A stretch of DNA of 64,000 nucleotides from Snodgrassella sp945267035 (GCF_026535915.1 NZ_JAFNPF010000001.1:1054001-1118000); one strand, 5' to 3'; positions 27,127 through 37,021 are shown, counted from the stretch's first letter. Made by a program: numbers and translations. Notes: generated by a model not told the origin, from the letters alone.

Positions 27127-28026
27127 TTATCCACGAGGATGGTGCTGATGAACAATTTGCTTTAATCGTTCGTTGGCAACATGGGTATATATTTGAGTGG
27201 TACCGATATCTGCATGTCCAAGTAGTAATTGTACGACACGTAAGTCTGCGCCATGGTTGACCAGATGGGTGGCAAAAGCGTGTCTTAACCCATGTGGACT
27301 CAAATGGCGTATGCCAGCTTCGCTGGCATATTTACTCACGATCATCCATGCCAGTTGTCGAGTCATGGCTGTTTTTTTCTGACTAACAAAAACCGCATCG
27401 CAAGCACGCCCCTTAAGCAAAATCGGTCTAGCCTGTAGGAAATATTGCTGCAGCCAATCTACGGCTTCCTCTCCCAGTGGTACCATGCGTTGTTTGTTTC
27501 CTTTGCCAATGGTGCTCAGTAAGCCGTTTTGTAAATCTATTTCGTTTAGATGCAGGTTGACGGCTTCACTAACACGTAAACCAGTGGCATAAATTACCTC
27601 TAACAAAGCTTTGTCGCGTAATCCATGTGGAGAATGGATATCTGGAGCAGCCAATAGGGTATTAATTTGCGTTTCAGAAATGATATCTGGTAAATGCCGC
27701 CCTTTTTTGGGCATTTGCAGTTGTTCGGTAGGGAGGTCTGGTCGTCTATTATATTCTTGTAACCATTGGAACAGACGTTTACAGGCTGACAAAGCACGTG
27801 CTTGTGAGCTGGGTTTTTCTTTTTCAACAAAGATGGAATCGGCCAAGGAAATGGCGTCAACGCTGTACCAGTCTAAATGTTTAAGCTGTAGGCGGTAGGC
27901 AATTTTGGTTAAATCGCGGCGGTAACTTTCTAGAGTATTATGGGCTAGCTGTTCGCTTAACCATAAATGCTCCAGTAGGGATTCTATGGGCTCAAGAAGA
28001 GATGTGGCAAGTTGTTCAATCACCAT
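27127..28026 (-). CDS. xerD: Tyrosine recombinase XerD
   Basis: With XerC it resolves chromosome dimers at dif, activated by FtsK, which is encoded at 53-55 kb. The 299-residue product has the SAM-like N-terminal domain and catalytic residues Arg151 (TGLRVSE), Lys175 (IGKGNKQR), His245 and Arg248 (HGLRHAF), His271 (LLGHADI) and Tyr280 (TQIYTHV). XerD rather than XerC is inferred from overall sequence style. The start overlaps the end of ogt. Confidence 0.93.
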   Translation of the reverse strand: MVIEQLATSLLEPIESLLEHLWLSEQLAHNTLESYRRDLTKIAYRLQLKHLDWYSVDAISLADSIFVEKEKPSSQARALSACKRLFQWLQEYNRRPDLPTEQLQMPKKGRHLPDIISETQINTLLAAPDIHSPHGLRDKALLEVIYATGLRVSEAVNLHLNEIDLQNGLLSTIGKGNKQRMVPLGEEAVDWLQQYFLQARPILLKGRACDAVFVSQKKTAMTRQLAWMIVSKYASEAGIRHLSPHGLRHAFATHLVNHGADLRVVQLLLGHADIGTTQIYTHVANERLKQIVHQHHPRG

Positions 28027-28478
28027 GTCGCCCCTTCATGGGTTAACAACCAGCGCTTGATGTTTAATTCAAAATCCTGATTACTCAGACTAAATCCTCC
28101 TAATCCGCAAGCAGAAACAACCCGATGACAGGGGATGATAATTGGCAAAGGATTTCTACCACAAGCTTGACCCACTGCACGGGGTGAACTGCCGATTAAG
28201 CGCGCGATATCGCCATAACTGATCACTTGTCCGTAGGGTATTGCAGCTATAACCTGCCAGACTTTTTGCTGAAAAGGGGTGCCTGATGTAGACGGAGGGT
28301 ACGCGAAATTCTGCAGTTCGCCAGCAAAATAGGCATCAAGCTTATCCGCCCACATTCCGGTTAATAAGGGCAAATTAACATTCTGATGCTGCTGCCAGTT
28401 AATTTTATGTAATTTTTGCTGAGCATCAATTTGCAAAATTAAAGCGCAACAAGGTGCATGATAAATAAAATTATGCAT
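28020..28478 (-). CDS. ogt: O6-methylguanine-DNA methyltransferase
   Basis: Suicide repair enzyme moving alkyl groups from O6-alkylguanine to its own Cys117 in IIPCHRVV. The 152-residue length matches the Ogt type. The helix-turn-helix DNA-binding part (VISYGDIARLIG, SSPRAVGQACGRNP) is intact. It overlaps bcp upstream by 8 bases and xerD downstream by 7, so the three genes probably form one operon. Confidence 0.94.
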   Translation of the reverse strand: MHNFIYHAPCCALILQIDAQQKLHKINWQQHQNVNLPLLTGMWADKLDAYFAGELQNFAYPPSTSGTPFQQKVWQVIAAIPYGQVISYGDIARLIGSSPRAVGQACGRNPLPIIIPCHRVVSACGLGGFSLSNQDFELNIKRWLLTHEGATW

Positions 28479-28920
28479 TGGTATGGCTCAATGCTTCCAG
28501 AACTTGTTGAGCATGACCTGCTGCTTTGACTTTACGCCATTCATGCATGATTTGACCTTGCTCATTAAGTATGAAGGTGCTGCGTTCAATACCCATTACT
28601 TTTTTTCCATACATATTTTTTTCTTTAATGACATCAAACTGTCGACAGACGGTTTGTTCAATATCTGATAGTAATGTCAGGTTTAATCCAAATTTAATTA
28701 TAAAGTTTTGATGGCTTTTCTGACTATCACGCGATATACCCACTATGCAATAGCCCAATTGTTGGAATTGAGGTAATAGGGCGCTAAATTCTTGTGCTTC
28801 TGTTGTACAGCCGGGAGTACTGTCTTTGGGATAAAAATAGATGATTAATGGTAGATGCTTTGAAGCATCAAATAAGTGACCTTGTTGATCGGGTAAGGTA
28901 AATAACATGGATGCAGACAT
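28471..28920 (-). CDS. bcp: Thioredoxin-dependent peroxiredoxin (Bcp/PrxQ)
   Basis: Reduces hydroperoxides. The 149-residue protein has the thioredoxin fold and peroxidatic Cys38 in STPGCTTEAQEF. In many Bcp proteins a resolving Cys lies five residues after it; here that position is Gln43, so this is the one-cysteine or distant-resolving type. Other cysteines occur at residue 58 and in EQTVCRQF. A start four codons later is possible. First gene of the bcp-ogt-xerD run. Confidence 0.93.
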   Translation of the reverse strand: MSASMLFTLPDQQGHLFDASKHLPLIIYFYPKDSTPGCTTEAQEFSALLPQFQQLGYCIVGISRDSQKSHQNFIIKFGLNLTLLSDIEQTVCRQFDVIKEKNMYGKKVMGIERSTFILNEQGQIMHEWRKVKAAGHAQQVLEALSHTNA

Positions 28921-28945
28921 ATCTCTATTTCTCTATGATGGGCAA

Positions 28946-29332
28946 TTAATCTTGAATAAATGCAGTTATTAAGGGCGTGTTACCGATTAAGCGACTGCAA
29001 TGACCATGAATGTTGGAATCAAAAGCAGTATTTTCCGGTAAGGTGTCGGCGGAATAAAAATGATCACCAGGACCAAATCGGCGAGTTGAACCGTCTCTGA
29101 GTCCGATTTCCATCATACCTTGTAATACGAATAACCACTGTGGTTTTTCAGTACAATGAAAATCACTTTGAAAACCAACTGGACTGTGACGTAGTTGTAA
29201 TGCGCTTGCCGGTAACCATGGTGAAAGTTGGCTGCGTTCATTGCCATGGTCTAAATGAATATCTTCTTCTTTAAATCTGGCAAAACCATCTTTATCGGTA
29301 AATAGAATTATTTTTTTGAATACAGGCATCAT
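28946..29332 (-). CDS. Cupin-domain protein
   Basis: A 128-residue single-cupin protein. The HCTEKPQWLFVLQGMMEI segment and the later FGPGDHFYSAD turn match the two cupin motifs (Gly/His-rich strands that usually bind a metal). The substrate is unknown; such proteins are often small-molecule sensors or isomerases. It is 25 bases upstream of bcp on the same strand. Two consecutive ATGs make the exact start uncertain by one codon. Confidence 0.75.
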   Translation of the reverse strand: MMPVFKKIILFTDKDGFARFKEEDIHLDHGNERSQLSPWLPASALQLRHSPVGFQSDFHCTEKPQWLFVLQGMMEIGLRDGSTRRFGPGDHFYSADTLPENTAFDSNIHGHCSRLIGNTPLITAFIQD

Positions 29333-29353
29333 GGTAAGTTAAATATAAAAAGA

Positions 29354-29385
29354 AACAGTGCAGATTGTAATTTGTCTGCACTGTT
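29354..29385 (-). terminator. Terminator after MFS gene
   Basis: 11-bp perfect stem (AACAGTGCAGA 29354-29364 with TCTGCACTGTT 29375-29385, 10-nt loop), followed on the minus strand by a T-rich tract. Ends the MFS transcript before the cupin gene. Confidence 0.85.
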
Positions 29386-29397
29386 GTGAAAAGATCA

Positions 29398-30636
29398 TTA
29401 GCCAATTACGCCTAGATTATCATCTTCTGGTGGAATGTGATTTTGTTTAGGTATTAGCCATAATGTGGCTATGATATCTAATAGATAGATTGAAGCCAGT
29501 AAACATAAAGCCGCGTAAAATGACCACTCTTTGACACAAAATCCGATCACCAGTGGTCCAAATCCGCCGACACCACGTCCTAAATTAAATAAGACATTTT
29601 GTGCGGTAGCACGGACATGTGGTGGAAAGTTATCAGAGATAAGGGCACCATATCCCCCAATCATTCCGTTAACAAAAAGACCCATGATGGCACCACAGAT
29701 CAGTAATGCAGTCGGATCTTGAAGTTGAGCATATTGGGCAACCATTAAAAAAGCGCCCAATTGATAGACTAAAAATATTTTCCAGCGAGCAAAATGATCA
29801 GCGAGATAGCCAAAAAGTAAGATACCAATGATCATGCCCATGACGGTGACAGCAGTCCAGTTGCCAGAGGCGGTGAGGCTGAAACCCAGTTTTTTAGCCA
29901 GATAGCTCGGCATCCAAATCATTAAACCGTAGTAACCAAAATTTTGTACAGCACAAAGAATAAATATACCTAGACTGGTTTTGGCAGTTTGTCGATCTTT
30001 AACAAGTTGCTTTAAGCGCGTGGTAAAAGATAATTGCGCTTGGGCATGACTTTGTTTGGTAAATTGCGCGGGTTCGCTGGAGTCGTGACGAATGAAATAT
30101 GATGCTATAGCGGGAAATAAACCAACTAAGAACATACCACGCCAGCCAATGATGTTGAGCAGAAACGGGGTAATATATGCGGCCGCTAAGACGCCTAGTT
30201 GCCAGCCTATACCCACGTAAGCGGAGGCGCGATTTCGTTTGGATGCTGGCCAGACTTCAGCGATCATGGCCATGCCAATACCAAATTCACCACCTAATCC
30301 CATGCCGGCCAGTGTGCGATAAATCAATAAATCATAATAACCTTGGGCAACGGCGCATAATCCGGTAAACAAGGCGAACATTAGAATGGTCATTGAAAGC
30401 ATGCGCACGCGACCAAAGCGATCGCTTAGATGACCAAAGATGATGCCACCAATCACTGAACCGATAAGAGTCCAGGTGACCAGAGAACCAGCCTGAGAAG
30501 GGTCAAGATTTAAATCAGCACTGATCGCAGTGAGCATGAAGCCTAGAATTAGCAAGTCAAAACCATCCATGGCATAACCGCTAACGGCGGCTACCATGGC
30601 TTTGGCTGGGGTCAGTTTTTTTGCAGATGAGCTCAT
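29398..30636 (-). CDS. MFS transporter, sialate/aromatic-acid-type
   Basis: A 412-residue major facilitator with about 12 membrane helices. Signatures: GYAMDGFDLLILGFML in helix 1, GHLSDRFGRVRML in the first cytoplasmic loop (the MFS A-motif), and RTLAGMGLGGEFGIG in helix 4. This pattern is typical of the metabolite:H+ symporter and AAHS families that carry organic or aromatic acids and sialic acid. The substrate cannot be read from sequence. Begins 5 bases after the ttcA stop. Confidence 0.85.
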   Translation of the reverse strand: MSSSAKKLTPAKAMVAAVSGYAMDGFDLLILGFMLTAISADLNLDPSQAGSLVTWTLIGSVIGGIIFGHLSDRFGRVRMLSMTILMFALFTGLCAVAQGYYDLLIYRTLAGMGLGGEFGIGMAMIAEVWPASKRNRASAYVGIGWQLGVLAAAYITPFLLNIIGWRGMFLVGLFPAIASYFIRHDSSEPAQFTKQSHAQAQLSFTTRLKQLVKDRQTAKTSLGIFILCAVQNFGYYGLMIWMPSYLAKKLGFSLTASGNWTAVTVMGMIIGILLFGYLADHFARWKIFLVYQLGAFLMVAQYAQLQDPTALLICGAIMGLFVNGMIGGYGALISDNFPPHVRATAQNVLFNLGRGVGGFGPLVIGFCVKEWSFYAALCLLASIYLLDIIATLWLIPKQNHIPPEDDNLGVIG

Positions 30637-30640
30637 AAAT

Positions 30641-31573
30641 TTATTGCCGTGAATCTAAAATATTAATAATACGTTTGTTGGGTTGGGAGGTGGTGGCTGA
30701 ATTTGAATTGCCACTTTGGTTAAAGCTGGACAGCACCTCATCGCGATCAAATACGATGTCACCACCGTGTTGTAGCATTTGCCCTTGTTGCAAACCGATA
30801 AAATCAAAAAGTTGATGATCAGCTAGATGGGAAGGGACAACATTTTGTAAGGCTGAAAACATGGATTCAATTCGTCCAGGGAATTGTTTATCCCATTGTT
30901 GTAACATCTCTTTAATCACTTGTCGTTGCAGATTGGGTTGTGATCCGCACAAATTACAAGGAATGATTGGAAAATCCTGAATTTCGGCATAGCGAATCAG
31001 ATCTTTTTCTTTAACGTAGGCTAAAGGACGAATGACGATATGTTCACCGTTATCGGAAACCAGTTTGGGTGGCATGGCTTTTAGCTTGCCACCGTAAAAC
31101 ATGTTGAGAAAGAGGGTTTCGACAATGTCATCACGGTGATGACCTAAAGCAATCTTGCTACAGCCATTTTCTTTTGCCACGCGGTATAAAATGCCTCGAC
31201 GTAGACGGCTGCATAACCCACAGGTGGTTTTTCCTTCATCTATGACGCGTTTGACGACGCTGTAAGTATCTTCTTCGATAATCAGGTAGGGAACATTAAG
31301 ATGATTAAGGTAATCTGGCAAAATATGACTTGGAAAGCCGGGTTGCTTCTGATCAAGGTTGACGGCCAGAATTTCAAATTCCACCGGGGCAGATTTTTGC
31401 AATCTGAGCAGGATGTCTAAAAGAGCATAACTATCTTTCCCACCAGAAAGACAAACCATGATTTTGTCACCATCAGCAATCATCTGATAGTCGTTAATGG
31501 CGGCACCAACCTGATGACGAAGTCGCTTGACGAGTTTATTATTTTCATACTCGCGTTTTGAATTAGATGACAT
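30641..31573 (-). CDS. ttcA: tRNA 2-thiocytidine synthetase
   Basis: Inserts sulfur at C32 of several tRNAs using ATP and an iron-sulfur cluster. The 310-residue protein has PP-loop SGGKDS at 43-48, the cluster-binding CGLC (Cys118, Cys121) and the later CNLC pair (Cys206, Cys209), plus GHHRDDI. Complete; the C-terminal 30 residues are low-complexity. Cytoplasmic. Confidence 0.96.
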   Translation of the reverse strand: MSSNSKREYENNKLVKRLRHQVGAAINDYQMIADGDKIMVCLSGGKDSYALLDILLRLQKSAPVEFEILAVNLDQKQPGFPSHILPDYLNHLNVPYLIIEEDTYSVVKRVIDEGKTTCGLCSRLRRGILYRVAKENGCSKIALGHHRDDIVETLFLNMFYGGKLKAMPPKLVSDNGEHIVIRPLAYVKEKDLIRYAEIQDFPIIPCNLCGSQPNLQRQVIKEMLQQWDKQFPGRIESMFSALQNVVPSHLADHQLFDFIGLQQGQMLQHGGDIVFDRDEVLSSFNQSGNSNSATTSQPNKRIINILDSRQ

Positions 31574-31617
31574 AATTCGGAAATTGTTTGAGCAAATTTT
31601 TTAATTGTACAATATTT

Positions 31618-31650
31618 AAAGGTCGACTGAAAAAATTTCAGTCGACCTTT
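31618..31650. terminator. Bidirectional terminator between lysC and ttcA
   Basis: 15-bp perfect stem (AAAGGTCGACTGAAA 31618-31632 with its complement 31636-31650) and a 3-base loop. The GTCGAC core is very stable. It ends lysC, 35 bases past its stop, and leaves ttcA to its own promoter. Confidence 0.9.
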
Positions 31651-31685
31651 ATTTATATTTAGTTGGTTTAGAGATTTTTTTACAT

Positions 31686-32921
31686 TTAATGAGTGGGTTC
31701 TTTGTCTAACTCAAATACTTGATGTAAAACTCTGGTTGCCAACTCTAGATATTTTTCAAAAATTAACACGGAGACTTTAATTTCTGAAGTTGAAATCATT
31801 TGAATATTGATATTTTCATTGGCTAGCGCTCGAAACATGGTAGACGCAATGCCGACATGTGATCGCATACCCATGCCAACTATGGATACTTTGCACACGG
31901 TATCATCACCGCATACTTCACGCGCACCGATTTTTTTCTGTACATCGTGCAGAATATCCAATGTGTGCTGATAATCACTGCGGGGAACAGTAAAAGAAAA
32001 ATCGGTGGTACCTTCTGAGCCGACATTTTGAATAATCATATCAACTTCGATGTTGGCGTCTGCTACTGCACACAAAATCAATGAGGCCATTCCAGGTGTG
32101 TCAGGAACACCACGTACATTGATACGTGCCTGATTTTTATCGAAGGCAATACCCGATACTGCCGCATGTTCCATCATATTTTTATCCTCTTCAAATGTAA
32201 TCAATGTGCCATTTCCACCTTCTTCCAGGCTGCTAAGGACACGAAGACGCACTTTGTATTTTCCGGCAAATTCAACTGAACGTATTTGTAATACTTTGCT
32301 GCCCAAGCTGGCTAATTCCAGCATTTCTTCGAAAGAAATGGTATTCAGTCGCCGCGCTTCAGGGACTACTCGTGGGTCAGTGGTGTAAACGCCGTCTACG
32401 TCGGTATAGATTTGGCATTCATCCGCTTTTAATGCTGCTGCCATGGCAACGGCGGAGGTATCTGAGCCACCACGTCCCAGCGTGGTGATATTGTTTTCCG
32501 CATCTATACCCTGAAATCCGGCAATAATGACCACTTTACCTGCTTGTAAATCTTGTTGAATTTTATCCTGATCAATGGCATCAATGCGTGCTTTAGTATG
32601 GGCATTGTCTGTTTTGATGGCGACTTGCCAGCCGGTATAGCTTTTGGCCGGAATACCAATATTTTGTAATGCCATCGCCAATAAGCCGATAGTGACTTGT
32701 TCGCCAGTTGATAAAACAACATCCATTTCACGCGGATCAGGTTGTTCTTGAATTTCGTGTGCTAAGGCGACCAGACGGTTGGTTTCGCCACTCATGGCAG
32801 AGACAACTACCACGATATCATCACCATTGGCTTTAGCTTGTGCGACACGTTTAGCCACATTTTTGATGCGTTCAACTGATCCTACTGAGGTCCCGCCGTA
32901 TTTCTGTACGATTAACGCCAT
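31686..32921 (-). CDS. lysC: Aspartate kinase
   Basis: First step of the aspartate family pathway (Lys, Met, Thr, meso-diaminopimelate). The 411-residue monofunctional enzyme has the kinase start VQKYGGTSVGS, the FTTLGRGGSD-like segment (ITTLGRGGSDTSAV), and two C-terminal ACT domains (from about residue 260) that normally give allosteric feedback by lysine and/or threonine. Feeds dapC at 38 kb. Confidence 0.96.
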   Translation of the reverse strand: MALIVQKYGGTSVGSVERIKNVAKRVAQAKANGDDIVVVVSAMSGETNRLVALAHEIQEQPDPREMDVVLSTGEQVTIGLLAMALQNIGIPAKSYTGWQVAIKTDNAHTKARIDAIDQDKIQQDLQAGKVVIIAGFQGIDAENNITTLGRGGSDTSAVAMAAALKADECQIYTDVDGVYTTDPRVVPEARRLNTISFEEMLELASLGSKVLQIRSVEFAGKYKVRLRVLSSLEEGGNGTLITFEEDKNMMEHAAVSGIAFDKNQARINVRGVPDTPGMASLILCAVADANIEVDMIIQNVGSEGTTDFSFTVPRSDYQHTLDILHDVQKKIGAREVCGDDTVCKVSIVGMGMRSHVGIASTMFRALANENINIQMISTSEIKVSVLIFEKYLELATRVLHQVFELDKEPTH

Positions 32922-33667
32922 AATACTGCATGCTTTCTAAATAAATTTTGCTGTGAAGGAAGATTAGGCAGCAGCGTGGCCACGGCCTGTTTGAATTTTT
33001 GTTAAAAGATTCTTTTTAGCATTTTTAAAATATAAAAACAAGTTACGAGACGATTCTTTTTTTGGCACTGTTTCTATTGATCTGGATAGTCTAAATTCGC
33101 GTGCTTTATGCTAATAAATAATTCTTAAAAAAGAATTTTTTTCTCAATAATCTAATAAATTGTTGTTGGGTGATAGGGATTTTCAGATGATTATATCTTT
33201 GTTTTTTCGCTATTATTATATTCTTCATCGGTCTTTTTTTTAAATGTAAAATAGCCGAGTTTTGAGAATTAATTCACTCATATTGCTCGATTAGATCTAT
33301 TTATTTATATGTAATATTAAACTTTACAGTGTTTTTGCAATAATCACGTTTTTTGAGCGCGGTCAAAGATTTCTATTTATTTTTGCTTATTGATATAGGG
33401 TATTTTTTCTTTGGATGCTTTCATACCTATAAAGCTGTCACAAAGACTGGATCGGATTTGTTTTGCAAAAGCAAAAGATGCCATTTTGCAATCATCATCT
33501 CAGAAGAAATACTAGCGCCAAATTAATTGAGCTTTTGCTCCTGATGCAGTGATAAATAGGATACTAAGGTTAATTTTAAAAGAAAATTATATTCTATAAA
33601 TCGATATTGAAGATAAAGGGATCTAAGAGGTTGGTTTTAAGGTTGATTGTATATTTAAAGTTTTATG
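32922..33667. other. A+T-rich gap upstream of lysC
   Basis: 746 bases with no supported gene. It must hold the lysC promoter, which I cannot place. A short open stretch around 33410-33530 reads protein-like on both strands, so it cannot be assigned; it may be another remnant. Confidence 0.5.
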
Positions 33668-34075
33668 TTAAAATTTAGATAATTTTAATGTAATGAATAC
33701 TAATGTGGCACTTATGGTTAAATAAATAAAAGAGCTTGCTAATACACTTAACAATTCTTCTGATAAAGTATAAGTACTCCAGGCTGAAACTCGATCTAAA
33801 AAAATTTGATAATTATTAAAAAAAACTCCTATTAAAAATATAGCTGTAAAATAAATGGAAATATTCCAGTTTTTTTTCCATGCTTTTTTTAACAAAATTA
33901 ATATGATGAAGATAAGGCTAATATAAGTAGAAAATGAAATAACATCTTTGTTATATGAACAATTCAAGCAAGATGATGAAATCTGATTTGAGTGTTCTTG
34001 CATTGAAAAATAGGTAGAAAAACAGGCTAAAATGTATATGATTAATGAAGAAGTTATTATTTTATAGTATTTCAT
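33668..34075 (-). CDS. Small orphan membrane protein
   Basis: A 135-residue protein with four hydrophobic segments (about residues 5-24, 47-62, 73-90 and 108-130) and a loop with two close cysteines (SSCLNCSYN) between the first two. I recognise no family. It stands alone in an A+T-rich gap flanked by about 750 and 1060 bases without genes. Intact length, membrane pattern and charge distribution argue it is a real gene; acquisition or an immunity role is possible but unproven. Confidence 0.55.
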   Translation of the reverse strand: MKYYKIITSSLIIYILACFSTYFSMQEHSNQISSSCLNCSYNKDVISFSTYISLIFIILILLKKAWKKNWNISIYFTAIFLIGVFFNNYQIFLDRVSAWSTYTLSEELLSVLASSFIYLTISATLVFITLKLSKF

Positions 34076-35139
34076 CTGATTCTTTTCTTGGTTTAAATAT
34101 TACATTTATATCGTAGCTTCATCGATATTTTTTGCAAAAATTTTGCAGTGTCTTTCAGCTTAGAAAATTGGATTGTGTTGCCAGTTAATTGTAGCATGCT
34201 TTAATGTGTTTAGTAGAACTACCTGAAAAAAATCATAAAGTTACATTTTATTAATTCTTTTATAGATTATATTTTTTCATACATTAATTGTATGATTTAT
34301 GAAATTTTCGCTGTTTTGAAAGATATTTTTTAGTATATGAAAATATATATATAAACCATACATTATGGAACATTAACTAAAAACATAGATAAATTAGGTT
34401 TTAAAGTAAGCTATTATGTTAACTATTTTTCTGGAAGTAATCCCTGTAATAAAAGGATATATATTTAAGGCTATTCTTTCTCCAGAGGGTAAATTAGCGT
34501 TTTGATAAACAGTTGTTTCATCTATGGAGTTTTGCGCACCTTTGGAATGCTAACCAGTATATTGAAACATTAAATATTGAGTAAATAAAAAATAGACTAG
34601 CTATTTTAAATGATGGATAGGTTGTTAATAATGAATATTTTCTCTGGCTGAGCAATGTAGCATGAGAATATAGTGAATCGATGAAATAAATCGATACTCA
34701 GCCGATCTAAAATTTTGTTAAAATCATTCTGTGAATCATTCTAATTTAAAAGATAAGAAGCAAATTTATTCAATGATTTATATGATGAAAAATAAGTTTG
34801 TTAATGATTTTTTTGGGAAATAAGTTATATAATTTAGGGGTATTGTTCTATGAAATGTTAAGCTTTTTTTAAGATTAAGATAGTCTGGAAGCGGGCGAAG
34901 AAACGGAAATGTGAAAATTTAGGAACAGCAAGCTCGTGCTAATAGCAGAAAAATAAATAAAAATTTCTTTTGATTCAATAATATGCAAAATTTTATTTCA
35001 TGTTTCATGGTTTAGAGGCTGCCTGCATCAGATTCCATTGCTGATTTGTGTATATTGGGATTTGAAATAGGGATGTTTGAGTCATTCGTCTCAATAATTT
35101 GGTTGAGACGAATGGAACTCTATGAGTAACCCTAAAATT
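34076..35139. other. A+T-rich gap upstream of orphan membrane gene
   Basis: About 1060 bases without a supported gene. Short + strand protein-like stretches (for example KLGFKVSYYVNYFSGSNPCN near 34393-34452 and LWSFAHLWNANQYIETLNIE near 34520-34585) lie in different frames and suggest a decayed gene. Includes the hairpin near the 3' end of rph. Confidence 0.45.
35083..35114 (-). terminator. Hairpin after rph
   Basis: 12-bp perfect stem (CATTCGTCTCAA 35083-35094 with TTGAGACGAATG 35103-35114), 25 bases beyond the rph stop. No clear T-run on either side, so it may stabilise the 3' end or terminate weakly. Confidence 0.6.
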
Positions 35140-35892
35140 TTATGTTGAAGGGGTGTGCATTTGTTCGATGGCTTTTTGTTGCTCCTGCATGATTTGAATG
35201 ATTCCTTGTTGTGCCAGAGCAATTAATTCAGTCAATTGTTGCACTGTAAATGGTGAACCTTCAGCGGTACCTTGGATTTCAATCAGTTTATGTGATGATG
35301 ACATTACAATGTTGATATCTGCTTCGCAGCCGGAATCTTCCGGATAATCTAAATCGAGTAATAATTGGTTGTTAACTATGCCTACAGAAATGGCTGCAAC
35401 GGCTTCTCTGATGGGGTTTTCAGTGATTTTACCGCTAATGAGGAGTTTGTTGATGGCCAAACACAGGGCAACATAAGCGCCACTGATGCTGGCTGTTCGT
35501 GTTCCGCCGTCAGCTTGGATGACATCACAATCAATCAGGATTTGTCGACTACCCAGTTTCTCCATATCGATAACGGCACGCAAAGAGCGGCCGATTAAGC
35601 GCTGAATTTCTTGGGTACGGCCTGATTGTTTTCCTGCTACTGCTTCCCGACGCATACGACTGTTGGCTGAGGCTGGCAGCATGCCATATTCAGCTGTCAC
35701 CCAACCGCGACCGCTATCTTTTAAAAAAGGGGGGACATTTTCGTCGATGGTGGCAGTACAAATCACTTTGGTATTGCCACAGCTAATGAGAGCTGAGCCA
35801 TCGGCTTGCGGAAGAAAATGCGGGATAATGTGCAATGGACGCAATTGGTTAGGGGCACGATTTTGGCGCTCAATAGTGATGTTTTTGGGCAT
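35140..35892 (-). CDS. rph: Ribonuclease PH
   Basis: Phosphorolytic 3'-5' exoribonuclease that trims tRNA 3' ends. The 250-residue product has the family pattern: NITIERQNRAPNQLRP start, GWVTAEYGMLPASANSR, the phosphate-binding SGRTQEIQRLIGRSLRA, and DCDVIQADGGTRTASI. Slightly extended C-terminus. Divergent from yicC with about 150 bases between, as in many Proteobacteria where rph and yicC are neighbours. Confidence 0.97.
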   Translation of the reverse strand: MPKNITIERQNRAPNQLRPLHIIPHFLPQADGSALISCGNTKVICTATIDENVPPFLKDSGRGWVTAEYGMLPASANSRMRREAVAGKQSGRTQEIQRLIGRSLRAVIDMEKLGSRQILIDCDVIQADGGTRTASISGAYVALCLAINKLLISGKITENPIREAVAAISVGIVNNQLLLDLDYPEDSGCEADINIVMSSSHKLIEIQGTAEGSPFTVQQLTELIALAQQGIIQIMQEQQKAIEQMHTPST

Positions 35893-36044
35893 AATTTAAT
35901 TTTTTAGATGATGGTTGGTGAATTAATTATAGTACTGTACAACTGAAGTGCCTAATAATATGCGTTTGCCAGAGGTGGGCTTTTAGTTATACTTGATCCA
36001 TTAACCAGTTTTTTTGCGGTGAATTTGTTTTAAGGAAAAGAATA

Positions 36045-36917
36045 ATGTTACAAAGTATGACTGGCTATGCTAATGCCTCAGGGCAATTTGGTAGTCGTCA
36101 GATTAATCTTGAGCTACGTGCTGTCAATCATCGATATTTGGATATGCAGTTTAAAATTCCAGAAGAATTACGCATGCTGGAAGGTAAGATGCGTGAAATG
36201 ATCAGTGCTCAGATCATGCGGGGAAAGTTGGAATGCCGTATTCAAATACAGAGGCTAGCGGGAAAAAGTCATGAACAGCTTCCTATTGATGAAAATTTGG
36301 TGGCGCAGTTGGTCTCTTTTAATTCGCAGCTGCAGGCACAGTATGCTGATCTGGGCAAGCTGACGGTGGCGGATATTTTGCATTTCCCCGGCGTGCTGAT
36401 TGCGCAGAATGAAGATAAAGATGAATTAATTTCAGGTGTGTTAGGTTTGCTTAAGCAAGTTCTGGCCGATTTTAGAGCAGCGCGCGAACGTGAGGGAGAA
36501 AAATTACAGCATCACTTGTTGGCTCGACTAGACGATATGACGGTAATTGTTGATGAGCTGCAACAAATTTTTCCGCAATTGCTGCAAGAATATATTACTA
36601 AGGCGGAAAATCGGTTGCGTGAAGCAGTTGCACAAGTTGATGCTGAAAGGTTAAAACAGGAATTTGTTTTATTCATGCAAAAAGTGGATGTTGATGAAGA
36701 ATTGAACCGGTTGCAAACCCATATTATTGAGGTGCGCCGTCTAATCAATGAACACCATGGCAGTGTCGGCAAAAGATTGGATTTCCTGATGCAGGAATTG
36801 AACCGTGAAGCCAACACCTTGGGAAGTAAAGCGTTCGCAATGGAGTGTACGCAGGCTTCTGTTGGACTAAAAGTACTTATCGAACAGATGCGCGAGCAAG
36901 TGCAAAATATTGAATAA
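36045..36917 (+). CDS. yicC: YicC family endoribonuclease
   Basis: 290-residue YicC/YloC-family protein; the family is reported to act as an endoribonuclease on RNA such as RyhB. The N-terminus MLQSMTGYANASGQFG and the C-terminal block KRLDFLMQELNREANTLGSK, ending in LKVLIEQMREQVQNIE, are diagnostic. Middle is coiled-coil-like. Divergent from rph. A terminator follows within 30 bases. Confidence 0.95.
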   Translation: MLQSMTGYANASGQFGSRQINLELRAVNHRYLDMQFKIPEELRMLEGKMREMISAQIMRGKLECRIQIQRLAGKSHEQLPIDENLVAQLVSFNSQLQAQYADLGKLTVADILHFPGVLIAQNEDKDELISGVLGLLKQVLADFRAAREREGEKLQHHLLARLDDMTVIVDELQQIFPQLLQEYITKAENRLREAVAQVDAERLKQEFVLFMQKVDVDEELNRLQTHIIEVRRLINEHHGSVGKRLDFLMQELNREANTLGSKAFAMECTQASVGLKVLIEQMREQVQNIE

Positions 36918-36945
36918 TGGTTGCGCCTATTTGACATTTTAAATG

Positions 36946-36979
36946 CCAGTTCAGCTAACCAGCTGTACTGGTTTTTTTT
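36946..36979 (+). terminator. Terminator after yicC
   Basis: CCAGT-T-CAGCT (36946-36956) pairs with AGCTG-T-ACTGG (36961-36971), with a T-T mismatch and AACC loop, followed by an eight- to nine-T run. Confidence 0.9.
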
Positions 36980-37021
36980 TGGATATGATAAAAGGATGGT
37001 ATCTAAAGAAATAATTTAATT

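Noticed and set aside
36512..36937. A 141-codon minus-strand open frame opposite yicC
   Set aside because: Ser/Cys/Asn-rich translation with no family resemblance, antisense to a conserved gene.
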